In this document: one piece after another, positions 10,943 to 22,124 of the stretch
How positions within the stretch are numbered: the first letter of the stretch is position 1
Layout: each line of letters starts with the position of its first letter
Source: Erythroxylum novogranatense
Lineage: Eukaryota; Streptophyta; Magnoliopsida; Malpighiales; Erythroxylaceae
Length of the DNA: 64,000 bases
Direction: 5' to 3'
Assembly: GCA_029891385.1 (NCBI GenBank)
Contig: CM057229.1
Coordinates: forward strand, 4,155,001-4,219,000
Translations under genes and position numbers: made by a program
Notes under the pieces: generated by a model
Database searches by the model: none
What the model was told of the DNA's origin: nothing
The model's input: only the letters and a program-made list of their open reading frames with translations

Positions 10943-13900
10943 TTTAGGTGGTATCGAGCCCAAGAGTACGTAATGTATCCGGGCACGATTTGGAACATAG
11001 GTTGCATGCATTTGAGTCGCGTCGTTGCGGCATCGTGGTAATCGATCCCTAGTCGAGTCGCCAAGGATAAATCCTACGGTGCATAAGTGTCAAGTGATTA
11101 AGTGAGAGAAGAGTGAGACTGGATTAGAGTGAAAATCCTAAAAGGGATAATCAATTAGGAAAGGATAAAGGAAAATGGATAAGAAGATTGAAATTGTCTT
11201 GGGTTAGAAACCCTTATAAGTGATAGCCGAATGACCAGATTGGCCTAGATCGATTAAGAATTTCTGAATTAAATTGACAATATTATGGTGACGAAAAATG
11301 CAAATGTTGAGAACTTGAGAGGTCCATTAGAGATATGGGAAGCTTATTGGTTATAGAGATCTAAGCGAAATTAAAAAGCCCGGATAGTTAGGTAATTACG
11401 ATTGATTGTATATGACATGAAAGGGGGAAATATTGGAATTGAGTAAAATGTAGATGGTCCAATCGGGCATATTTTGATTCACTGTATTCAAGTTAGAGAT
11501 TAGTAGAGATAATAGCGAAATGGAAAGAAGCTCAATAAAGCATCAGTAATGGTTTATCGAGAACCGAAAGAACCAAAAAGTGATGTTCAAATGCCTATTT
11601 GAGTGAGATAAAAGTGATGATAAATCAAGAATTTGTGAAATGGTTAGGATTTGGACCGCATAAGTTTGGGACTGAAATTGTTAGGTGATTATGATGCTTC
11701 GAAGTTGGAAATTCGTATAATAATAATAATAAAAAAAAATGATGATGATTTCTCCGATGGTGTATCGGAAATACTGAATTAGGTGTATATGGACACGCAA
11801 ATGGTAAATGGATAGGTATATAGATAGGGATAAAATGGAGTGGTATCAACGATTTTGTCAGGTATTGGGGATTGTGAACACCCGATCATAGACTGTTTGA
11901 GGAAAATAGAAGATAAGTAGCAGAAAACAGAATAAATAAATAAAAAATAGGAATAAAGATCATAAGATGATAAGCCAAATTGTTATGACCTTACAAGGAC
12001 AAGTTGCACGTAACGGATAGGGGAATGAGACATACAGTTAAATGATATGGTGAGAATGAAATAAAGATCTTGAAAAGAATGAAACCACAATAGTGGTGTA
12101 TGAAAAGAGTTATTGCATTTAAATCGATTTACTGTTAGGGATATCTATCGAACAGTAATGTTGATTGTGACTAATGAAATGTATGTTACAGACATATGGA
12201 AATCATAGAGGAAACGGGCGGTAAATGTTTAGAGTGATTATAAGTGAGAAGTTCTTAAGAGGTTAAAGTAAGACAAAGGTGGACTGAAAGTGTATTGTAT
12301 GAGAGGAAGCGAAAAGTGATTCTGGTATAGATTACTGAATAAGTGTGAAAGAAAGTATTTAAGTGACTGTCATAAGGAACCTTCGTGAAAGGAATGTTCT
12401 GATATTTAAATTATGGCATAAAATTGTTCTAATTGAGATTGTACGTATAGTGAAGAAGGATTGAAAAGCAATTAGGGATAATAATTGATTGATGAGACTT
12501 TCGTGAACCGTATAAAGATGGTATCAAGACGAACGGTCAAATGGATAGAAGTACGGACAAAATTAATGGTGAAATTGGGACATAGCTCATCTAGTTGAGG
12601 TTATCTGCACTGTATGTACAGAAATGTAAAGTATCCAATATGAGTGAGATTTTAATTTGAGGTGATTCTATTGCAATGTGAAGTGAATCGATCTCCAGTT
12701 ATGATGTAAAACTGTTGAGGAATCTAGATTTGAAACGAAAAATAAAAGAGTCCCGAACTGAGAATTGTGAGAGACTAAAGTAAAAAAAATGGAAAATTTT
12801 TGGAGGTTTAAATATGGATGACAAGGTATTAACATATGTTGATAGGAATGATATGAAAACAAATGAGAAGAGAAAATGAAAAGAGTGGCGAATAGAGACA
12901 AGAGGGTCAAAAAGGGAAACTGACAATGAGGTGAAGTAGTGACACCTTCATAAAGAAATTGCAGATACACTAAGTGTGGACTCAATGAAAAGGGTAAAAG
13001 ATGTATGGTAAAGTTAATAAGACCCTAATAGGGATTTATGAGGGGTAAGCAAATGGTAGTAACTGTGATTAGAGACAGAATGTGTTTGGAAGTGTTGAAA
13101 AGTGAAAAGTAAAAAGAATGATAGGACTAATTGAGGAATCTGATACTGATGATAAACATACACGGGAAGAGTGGGCAGCGAGTATTGAACTGTGACAATA
13201 TGTTGAACGAGTATGAAATAAATTGAACTGACTGTGATAAATGGTAGTAGTGCCATTCTCATTATTGAAAGCCTTGGAGACTGTAGATTCCTATAAGGAT
13301 ACACTGTGTTAATTTGAGAAAAGAGACAAGTATAAATACGATAGTGCTGAAATGAACGAACAATTCTGCCTACCAAATTCAAGTAATGAACAAATCAATT
13401 ACAGATATTGGGATTTTCAATGAGTGTCAAGCAGATTATGGGTAATAGTGAAGTGTTTCTGGAAAATTGAAGTTGTAAAAATAGTGATAAGAAAGGTTAA
13501 GAGTGCAGAAAGAAAAAGGGGAAAATCTTATGATGAGTTTGAATATACGAATGGAATTGGAAAACCATAGTGAATAAAAGTCGAAGGAGAAGTAAGTGTA
13601 CTCTATAAAAAGGTATTAGAACAAGAAAGTGAACAGTCAAAGTTAGACATTCTAGTCAGCATATGTGAAAAGTGAAATTGAGTAATTGTAGGTATAGAAT
13701 GAAGTGATTCTTGGCTCAAGAGTTTATAGATTGAATGTCCAATAGGAAAAAGGTTTGATTATGGTCGTGTTATAGAGCTTTGATTCACTGAAAAATATAT
13801 ACTCGTTACATCAAGATTACCTCTACGGGAGTTAAAGACCGTAATGGGTTTGAGACTAAAATGTGTGAGAAAAAGGAAAGTGACTTAGGAAGACTGCATG

Positions 13901-14553
13901 GTTAGCTAAAATGGAATCGGATCGGACAAATGAGACAGAGTAAAATGTATATCCGAATAAAGTGTGTGAACACTATAGAACAGTGAAATTGTCTTACGAG
14001 AATCGAATTTAAATATAAAGTGAATGGCATATAAAAAATGACTGCATTAGGTACATTGTTACTGATTATAGTGAAGTGGAGTTTAATGTCACTGTATTGG
14101 TACCAAAGGAATGTAAATCGTCCCTGACGTGATTAAGGGAGGTACCAAAGACATGGAGATGTCCTCAATGGAATACGAATTGGACTATATGGCACTGTGG
14201 GAAAAAGGTATTAGAGGAGAGGAATAAAATGTGATAAGTGAATAGGTTCGAAAATACTGAACTGAGTTAAATATCGGAACCAAAGGTGGTGACTATTCTA
14301 GAAATGGCAAGTGAGATAGCTAAGAAAATGAGAACGTCAACTGATAGTCTTGTCAAATCCGTTTACTGTACTAAGTGATAACGAGTTAGCCAAATCAATA
14401 ACTGAACCACAGACTGAGAGTGGTTATAGTGATCACTCGATAAGTGAATTATTAAGTGGAAAAGTGTATAGGATATATAGACTCATATGATTATTGTCAT
14501 AGTGAACCGTTGACTGGGAATTTCGAGGACGAAATTTTATAAGGAGGGAGAAT
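10943..14553 (+). other. LARD-2 interior without recognisable coding sequence
   Basis: About 3.6 kb, purine-rich on the plus strand, with stops in all frames. No gag, protease, RT, RNase H or integrase motif can be read. It ends with AATTTCGAGGACGAAATT (14519-14536) and the PPT AAGGAGGGAGAAT (14541-14553), the arrangement found at the pol end of Ty3/gypsy chromoviruses. It may be a decayed gag-pol or unrelated filler. Minus-strand open frames here (up to 122 codons) have the composition of reversed purine-rich DNA and are not genes. Confidence 0.7.
10949..10961 (+). other. PBS of LARD-2, one base short
   Basis: TGGTATCGAGCCC lies 6 bp after the LTR. It is the iMet-type PBS TGGTATCAGAGCC with one base missing. 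A real deletion would weaken priming. It may equally be a sequencing error, since this element shows clustered errors elsewhere. Confidence 0.75.
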
Positions 14554-17500
14554 TGTAACATCCCACCCTCCCGGAAGGGTAAAATAGTAAACTTGGCATA
14601 GGATGGGACTAATAGGAATATTTAGAACTGTTCATGATAATAGGATTGATACATGATCAATTGTGTATATGAAATTACAATAAATGCATTCATGACATTC
14701 CGTAATTGGGCCTAAAGCAATTTTATTGAAATTAATGGGATAATTGAGTTTGGAAAATTGATTGGACTGCACCATAAATGGTTTTACATTTTAAGGATTT
14801 TAGAAATTTTTCTGGAATTTTCCGGAGAAAGTTCTGACCGCAAAATCGCCATGGACCGACCTAAACTTGTTTTGGAGTAGAAAAGGTGATTTTGTGATTG
14901 AAAATTATTTGGAGTGCATGTTTACTGTTTTATAATTTTAGGAATTTCATTAATTCTCAGAAAAATAATTGAAATTCTCGGATCGGATAAATCGCCAATT
15001 AATAACCAAATTCGATTCTCAGAGCAAAAATTGCTACCCACTGATACTGTAATATTGGGTATTTTATTTTGGGACTGAAAGTAGGGCCATTGGAGTGAAA
15101 TGGAGTAAAATTTTGGACTGGATTAAATAAATATATATTGACTTTCCTATGAATTGTGGATCAATCACATGTTGCCATTTTTAAAGTCACATTTAATGCT
15201 CCTCATTCGGATGTGTGAGTTTAAAGGGAATGGAGAGATAAAATTGTTTAGGTTTTGTATAGCCATCCGAAACACACAAAAACCAACTCTTCTTTTAAAC
15301 CATCGATTTTTGCACTCTTCTTTCTACTTTCTCCACATCTTCAAGCTATCTCTTATTATTCCATCAAAGCTTAAAGATGAGTTTTGTGCATGCTTGAGAA
15401 GGAAAGGTTTGGTGTGGAAGTTAGAAGTTAGAAGTGGTTATTGAAGCTTTGAAGGAGGTTTTGTCTTAGGTAAGTTTTCATTTAAGGTTTGAGTTTTAAT
15501 GAGATTTGTATATGGATTAAATGCCATGATAGTGTTGGGAAGTTAATAAAGGGTTTAAAGCATGTATTAGGTTTAGGTAGGTATTAAAGTGATGATTATA
15601 TGTTTTAAAGTAATGGGTATAAAGCTAAGTGATGACTGAATTGAAAGTAATGATATGGTTTGATTTTGAATTGATTATGGATAATTATTTGAGTATTGGA
15701 ATTGAGGAATTTAATGCTGTAAATTTTCAGTATTAACCCTAGTATATGTATGACTGGAGTAATATTTAATTTGTATTTATTTTGATGTCTAGTGATGTGA
15801 AAAGGCATTGGAAGTGGTTGAACTAAGGTTAACATTAAATCTGGAAAGTTAGAGTTGAGATTGATGTTACTGTTTTATTCATAACTTATTGTGTAGAAAT
15901 GCAAATGAGGTAAGGTTAGTGACCACTGAAACTTTGGGATGTTGGCTTCAATTTAGTGTGAAATAGGTGTTGTTGAATTTCAATGATAGAAGGGTGAATT
16001 TTTGAATGGAAAGTTACTGTTTCATTGCCTGTGAACAGTAACCGCAACCATGACATCTGAGTTTTGTTGATTTTATGAATTAATTGAGATGGAATTAGGA
16101 AAATGATCTTCATGGAAGTTGTAGCATATTGAATTATCTTTCCATTGCTACTGATCTTGCTATTTTGGAATTGTGTATTGGGAGATATGAATTTATTACT
16201 AATGATTGGTTTTGAGCATTTTGGATGAAACCTAGCTTAAGTGTGATTTTGTGAGTGTACTGATTGGAGGCAATTTTAACATTTTAAGTGGACTGAATTG
16301 GTGTGAGTGAGCTTCTGAAAAGTTGTAGAGGAAGAGATTACCTTGAAAATGACATATGGTTTGTAATTTTAGAAGTCAGAATTGGGAGATATGATTTTTT
16401 AAAAACTGATCCTACATTAGGTTATGAATGGCTGATGATAACAGAAACTTCCATAACAATTTTGAAATTGTTAGAGATCGAATTGGTTGTTGAGTGCTTC
16501 ATGAAAAATGAAGTTTATGATGTTATCTTTACAGGGATATAAAGTTCTGAATTTATTGACTTGTATACTGGAAGTTATGCCTCTTGTAAGGTTACTGCCC
16601 AAATTGAAGGATTTCAGGGACAGTGACATTAAATGAATTAATTGACTGGTTTAGAAATAGAATTTGATTTTGGGTTGTTCATGAAAGTTGTAGAGGACAT
16701 TGTGAACTTATTGACCATATTTTTGTGGTAATTTATTACTGAGGAATCAGTGAGTTATGCGATTGTCAATGTACTGCCCAGTGTTGAGGGAAATTGATTA
16801 GGCAGAAGGTTTGATGGATTATTTGAGACTCTTAAGGTTGGATTTGAATTTTTTGGTCTTCTTGAGAATTGTAGAGCTTTTCATAAGCTTTCCAATGAGG
16901 TATAGTGGGCATTTTCTGATTTGTATGCTAAAAGTTAGAGTAATTGGAAATTGGGATTTTAATTTGGAAAGAAGGAGGCAAGGCAGAAAGGCCTCCTGAG
17001 GCGACATGTCGTCCTGGAGGCGAGACAAGCTCGCCGTCTCGCGAGGGCGACGTTAAGCCGCGAGGCGAGTTTTAAAGAGGCTGGTCGCGAGGCGACGCCT
17101 CGCCTCGCGACGATAGAGTAAATCAGCCTCATGAGGGCGGCGTCTCGCCCATGAGGCGCTTCCATATATATATATATATTTATTTATTTATTTTATTTTT
17201 GATTATTATTTTGATATTAAATGGTACAAGTGTTCTTTTGTCAATTTCTTTCCCGTCCGACGTCCGATTGACCTGATTCCAGAGGCATCGGATTCGTTGA
17301 ATATTTAATTTCATATTATGAGAAAACGGGAATTTTTCGACGGGAATTTGACGTAGCCCCTATCGATTTGGAACTTGTAAACACTGCTTTATTTAATTGG
17401 GGACCTATAGAGGTCCGAATTGCATGCCGTCGGCGCTTATGGATTTCTAATTTTCATAGAATTTTCTTATGGGAAAATATTGAGTTAGGACCGGGAATTC

Positions 17501-18736
17501 ATGAACATGCATATTTCATCAACATGAGCACAAATTTTATATTTAGTGACTCGTATTTTTTCTGATTCATATAGAGGCCCAATTGGAGCGTCGATTGACC
17601 GACGTCACAGAGGCTTTCCGGCATTAGCTCGGAAGTAATAGGTGAGTAACCTAGTTGGTTTCTCAAATTTCTGGTTGTGTACATGCTTAACGTGAATTAC
17701 GTGCAAAGGTGAATTGTATGATTTCTGGCATGTATAAAAGTGGATGATTGTATTATATGATTTCTTGTCATCAATGATACCGATATTGGTAGACTGGGCT
17801 CTATAGCCATTATACTGAACACTGCTATACTGGGCTTTATAGCCATATCGTGGATTCACTGATACACTGGGCTTTATAGCCAAACACTGTACATTTACCT
17901 CAATATTGTCTGCATGCATAATTGCATGATCAGATAATGGACGTGCCCCAAGTTGCTATTATTACCGATAAGAGCTTCGAGCTCTCATCATATCTTGCAT
18001 CGACCCCACGAGCCCGAGGGGAGAAATCACGACGCGTCCCCATCGAACACCGACCGAGCACTTGGGCACAATCTTGAATAATCGGAAAGAGTCACATATG
18101 CATTGCATTCGCATAAATGACCATTTTGTGATAAGTCTCGCTTCGTGATGGTATGTGTTATTGTGAATGGTTTCTTATTTATGGATATGGTTATTGACCG
18201 CTTATTGGTAATTGATGATTCTTGATCGCATCTTGTATGCCATGGGCGTAATGCATGATTTGAGTGAACCATCGATGATGGTTTCTCACCGAGTTCGCAA
18301 AACTCACCCAAAATTTGCATCTGCTTTTCAGTCTCAAGAATACTCGGTTGACACGGAGTATGTCTACGTAAACGAGTAAAGGTTAGAGGTCGAGGATCGG
18401 TTAGGTTCGCATTAGTGTCTTAGTAAACTGTATTTCGCAATCTTTGTATAACAAGGCATTGTATTTTCTTGAGCCATTGTGGTAGTAATATTTTCTTGCA
18501 TTGATGATTGTAATTATTCTTGGATGACCGTAATAACTGAAACTGGTTTTATTGAACACGGATTTTATTTACTTCTCGTGTTCGCCGTGTGAACGCGGAG
18601 TTAATGGCTCCAAAAAGAAAAAAAAAGTGTGTACTGAATTTTAAATCGACTGATGTAGTACGCCACTCTCGTGGGACACGGACTCGGATATCACCAACGA
18701 TATCGGGTTCGGGTCTTACGGGTGTGGGGTGTTACA
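14554..18736 (+). repeat. LARD-2 3' LTR (4183 bp)
   Basis: Partner of 6732-10942. Long U3 stretches are nearly identical to the 5' LTR. The terminal 1 kb shows clustered changes such as CCACTGAAC against CCATCGAAC and TTACCGAG against TTCTTGAG. Confidence 0.92.
16975..17165. other. GC-rich CpG island-like block in LARD-2 3' LTR
   Basis: Counterpart of 9175-9372. It differs from it mainly by indels at CG-rich runs, more than the adjacent AT-rich sequence does. Confidence 0.78.
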
Positions 18737-18741
18737 AATAT
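18737..18741. repeat. TSD AATAT of LARD-2, right copy
   Basis: Right-hand target duplication. The LARD-1 interior resumes directly after it. Confidence 0.88.
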
Positions 18742-19317
18742 GATCTTACTTGGGCGTATGTGTATGAGTAAGAAATGGATAAGTGTTTGTGAGGATAAGG
18801 TTGATCTTGTGAGAATGTGAGCATGATGTGTTTGTCTTTCATGAATTATTTGACTAATCTAAATGATTGTTTGATTGAGGTGATGAGTTATATGATTGAA
18901 TTAGTGAGAGTGTGATATTGATGTGAATAAGTGTTCATTAATTATTCGAGGAATAACAGTGACTATTTGATTTAAGTGTCAAAAGTAGGATTGATTTTAA
19001 GATTGTGTGTATGGAAATTAAGATTAGAAATTCATGATGAGTTTGGATGATTTGACTTCGAATATATAGGAGATGCAATAACAGAATATTTGAAAGATGA
19101 GCTTGATGATAGAAATATGTGTATTGATATGGTATGGGTGCTATGTGACTCAAGAATTGAGAAATTGTGAAGAGATTGAGAATATGTATGATGGGGACAT
19201 TAGATGAGAAAAGTGATTGATTTTGATTTATTGGAAAAAAATTAATTAAGAGATTGTGTCACTTGATAATGTCTAAGAGGAATTTCGTGGGCGAAATTCT
19301 TTTAAGAGGGGGAGAAT
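18742..19317 (+). other. LARD-1 own internal region, right part, with PPT
   Basis: With 6706-6731 this is all that remains of the LARD-1 interior. It shows no gag-pol domain. Near its end the sequence GAATTTCGTGGGCGAAATTC precedes the PPT (AAGAGGGGGAGAAT, 19304-19317). This resembles AATTTCGAGGACGAAATT, the end of pol in many plant Ty3/gypsy chromoviruses. The start (GATCTTACTTGGGC) resembles the sequence behind the PBS of the element at 47230, which supports common descent. Confidence 0.75.
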
Positions 19318-20511
19318 TGTTGGACCCTGATCTTTTGATGGAAATTAGAATTATTAAAATGGAATTCAATGAGTGTGTTTGTATAGGTATTGTGTTGTGG
19401 ATGTTATTGTATTTAAAGGAGATTGATGACAAATGAAGTGATTGGTTTTGATGACTTTGAAATTTGAGTAGATTTGTATGAGTTATGAAAATTAAAGTGA
19501 AGGGGTTGATTGAAATGAAGTTGAAAAGCAAGAAAGGATTAGTGAAAGTGTTATATGTTGAAGAAAATGAGAAAGTTTGACTTTTTGGAGTAAAGAGTTG
19601 ACTTTTGATTTAGGCAGATTTTGAGGAAATAATCTACATGAAATTTGTAGATTATGTTGAGAGCTTTTCTTAGCCATAAAGTATGCTATTTTTTGATATC
19701 GGGATTGAAAGTTATGATATTTGAAAGTTAAGTGTATTTTGCCTTGGTTTGGAAAATGTTATTAAGAGTAAGATTGCGTATGACTTTTGTGAAAGAGAAA
19801 TGTGTATGCGTATATCCTTTGGTGTTGAGTTTGATGTGGGGAAATGACTTTGGAATAGTTTATTGGAGATTTGAATTGTGTTTGAGATGAATTAGTTGAA
19901 GAGTTTGTGGTAGTGGGTGAATATGTGAAGTTGATGTGTTGAGATGTGAAGTTGATGTGTTGGAATGGTGTTTAGAGACTTCAATGGCAAATCTGTATTG
20001 ATTTAGATTGATTTAGCCAAAGTGGTCTTAATGAAAGTGGTAGATTATGTTTTTATCTTTCCATTGATATAAAGCACGAAAATATTGGACAAGGGAGTAG
20101 AAAGTTATGATTGTTAGAAGTTCTGACACTGTTTAGTGTGAAGCTGATCGACCAGTCAGCTTTGTGTGGAGATTTTGACCCCTATAGAGGTCGATCTGAT
20201 TTTTAAGGTCTTCATGAAAGTTGTAGAGGGTTATTTTACCTTTCCATAGACACTAAGTATGTCAAATTTGGAGTTCTGGATCAAAAGTTATGATGTTTGC
20301 AAGTTGAGGTGCTGTGTAAAGTTTTAAGGAGATTATCGAGAGGTCATCTTTTAGTACATTTTTTACCCCTTTAAAGACCAAACTTGCTTTTGAGTCCTTC
20401 TTGAAACTTGTAGATCTCTCTTTTATCTTTCCAATGGTACCAAGTTTGTAAAATTCTGAGCTCGGAGTCAAAAGTTATGAGTGTTAGAAGTTTGAAGGTC
20501 GGATTGGATGC

Positions 20512-20690
20512 TGGCCGACCTCTGCTGGCCGACCTCTGTTGGCCGACCGACCTCTGATGGCCGACCGACCTCTGTTGGCCGACCGACCTCTGATGGCCGA
20601 CCGACCTCTGTTGGCCGAGCCGACCTCTGTTGGCCGAGCCGACCTCTGTTGGCCGACCGACCTCTGTTGGCCGACTGATCTTCGTTCTGG
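20512..20690. repeat. Expanded GGCCGACC tandem repeats in the 3' LTR
   Basis: About eight alternating copies of units reading GGCCGACCGACCTCTGTT or ...CTGATGG, against about two at 2146-2200 in the 5' LTR. The expansion accounts for most of the length difference between the two LTRs, so it either arose after insertion or reflects assembly of a short repeat. Confidence 0.85.
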
Positions 20691-20769
20691 CCGAGCTTTG
20701 ATTTTTCTGACCTAGCTCTGACCTCCCTTCACTCTTTTGAACATAACTTCTTCGTCTGACATCCGAACG

Positions 20770-21905
20770 ATCTGATTCTTTTTGGAAATTAAACTAGAGC
20801 GATGAGGCTACAAATGTTATGAAGGATCCGATCGACAATGTAGCCTCTAAGACTTTCAAATACGGGTCGGAAGTTAGGTATAGAGTTCAGTCTCAGCTTT
20901 GTAATGGTATGAGCAGTGTTCAGTATTATAGGTCGCTAGAGCTCGGATTGAGTTGATTATTTTTGGAAATTAAACTAGAGACATATATATACAATTCATC
21001 TGAAGGAGCCGATCGATAATGTAGCCTCTAAGACTTCCAAATATAGGTCGGAAATTCAGTGTAGTGTTCAGTCTCGGTGTTGTAATGGCTGAACAGTGTT
21101 CAGTGTTATAGGTCGCTAGAGATCGCTAGAGCTCGGATTGAGTTGATTCTTATTGTTAATGAAAATAGAGACATGGGGCTACAAATGTTATGAAGGAGCC
21201 GAGCTATAATGTAGCCTCTAAGACTTCCAAATATAGGTCGGAAGTTCAGTGTAGTGTTCAGTCTCGGTGTTGTAATGGCTGGAAAGTGTTCAGTGTTATA
21301 GGTCGCTAGAGCTTGCTAGAGCTCGGATTGAGTTGATTCTTGTTGGTAATGAAAATAGAGACATGGGGCTACAAATGTTATGAAGGAATCAAGCTATAAT
21401 GTAGCCTCTAAGACTTCCAAATATAGGTCGGAAGTTCAGTGTAGTGTTCAGTCTCGGTGTTGTAATGGCTGAATAGTGTTCAGTGTTATAGGTCGCTAGA
21501 GCTCGCTAGAGCTCGGATTGAGTTGATTCTTGTTGGTAATGAAAATAGAGACATGGGGCTACAAATGTTATGAAGGAGCCGAGCTATAATGTAGCCTCTA
21601 AGACTTCCAAATATAGGTCGGAAGTTCAGTATAGTGTCCAGTCCCGGTGTTGTACTGGCTGAGCAGTGTTCAGTATTTTAGAGATATCTCGATCTCTAGA
21701 GCTCGGATTCAGTTCATTAGTTTTTCTAATTAAACTGGAGAGATGAGGCTACAAAAGTTATGAAGGAGCCGATCGACAATGGAGCCTCTAAGACTTCCAA
21801 ATATAGGTCGGAAGTTAGGTGTAGTGTTCAGCCTCGGGTCTGAAGAACAAACTTCAGTATTTTGGAGATATCTTGAGCTATAGAGCTCCAATCGATCCGA
21901 TTCTT
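20770..21905. repeat. 180-190 bp tandem repeat array in LARD-1 3' LTR
   Basis: Same array as at 2265-3400, with markers at about 20942, 21132, 21322, 21512 and 21702. The copy number matches the 5' LTR, so the array predates this insertion. Confidence 0.88.
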
Positions 21906-22115
21906 AAAGCGATGGATTCGTAAGACATAAAGGAACATTTCTTTAGAAGAAAGTTTTATCAAATGACTTCATGTACCTGATCGCAATAATCAGACAAGAA
22001 GTCAATTTTAAAGACCAATGAAGGGGCAATTTTGGAAGTTTACTCAAAGGGTTAAGTTTATAGGCTTAAATGGAGGGGCTTATGGGTCATTCCTTATTCA
22101 TTAACTGACCTGGAA

Positions 22116-22124
22116 CTATAAAAG
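22116..22124 (+). promoter_or_regulatory. TATA box of LARD-1 3' LTR
   Basis: CTATAAAAG, conserved with the 5' LTR copy at 3616-3624. Transcription from here could read out into the downstream LINE remnant. Confidence 0.55.

Larger units (their letters stand above)
6732..18736 (+). mobile_element. LARD-2: nested non-autonomous LTR retrotransposon (about 12 kb)
   Basis: Direct repeats 6732-10942 and 14554-18736 start TGTAACATCCCACCC and end GTGTTACA, flanked by the TSD AATAT (6727-6731 and 18737-18741). A PBS lies behind the 5' LTR and a PPT before the 3' LTR. The 3.6-kb interior has no recognisable intact gag, protease, RT or integrase. The insertion is 5 bp downstream of the LARD-1 PBS, so it is younger than LARD-1. 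LTR termini, 3' LTR modules and the pre-PPT motif relate it to the element at 47230-56073. Its LTRs of about 4.2 kb fit the LARD class. Confidence 0.93.

Noticed and set aside
13014..13382. Minus-strand open frame of 122 codons in the LARD-2 interior
   Set aside because: It is the reverse reading of purine-rich DNA, giving Ser/Leu/His/Phe-rich low-information sequence. No domain or neighbouring partner frame exists.
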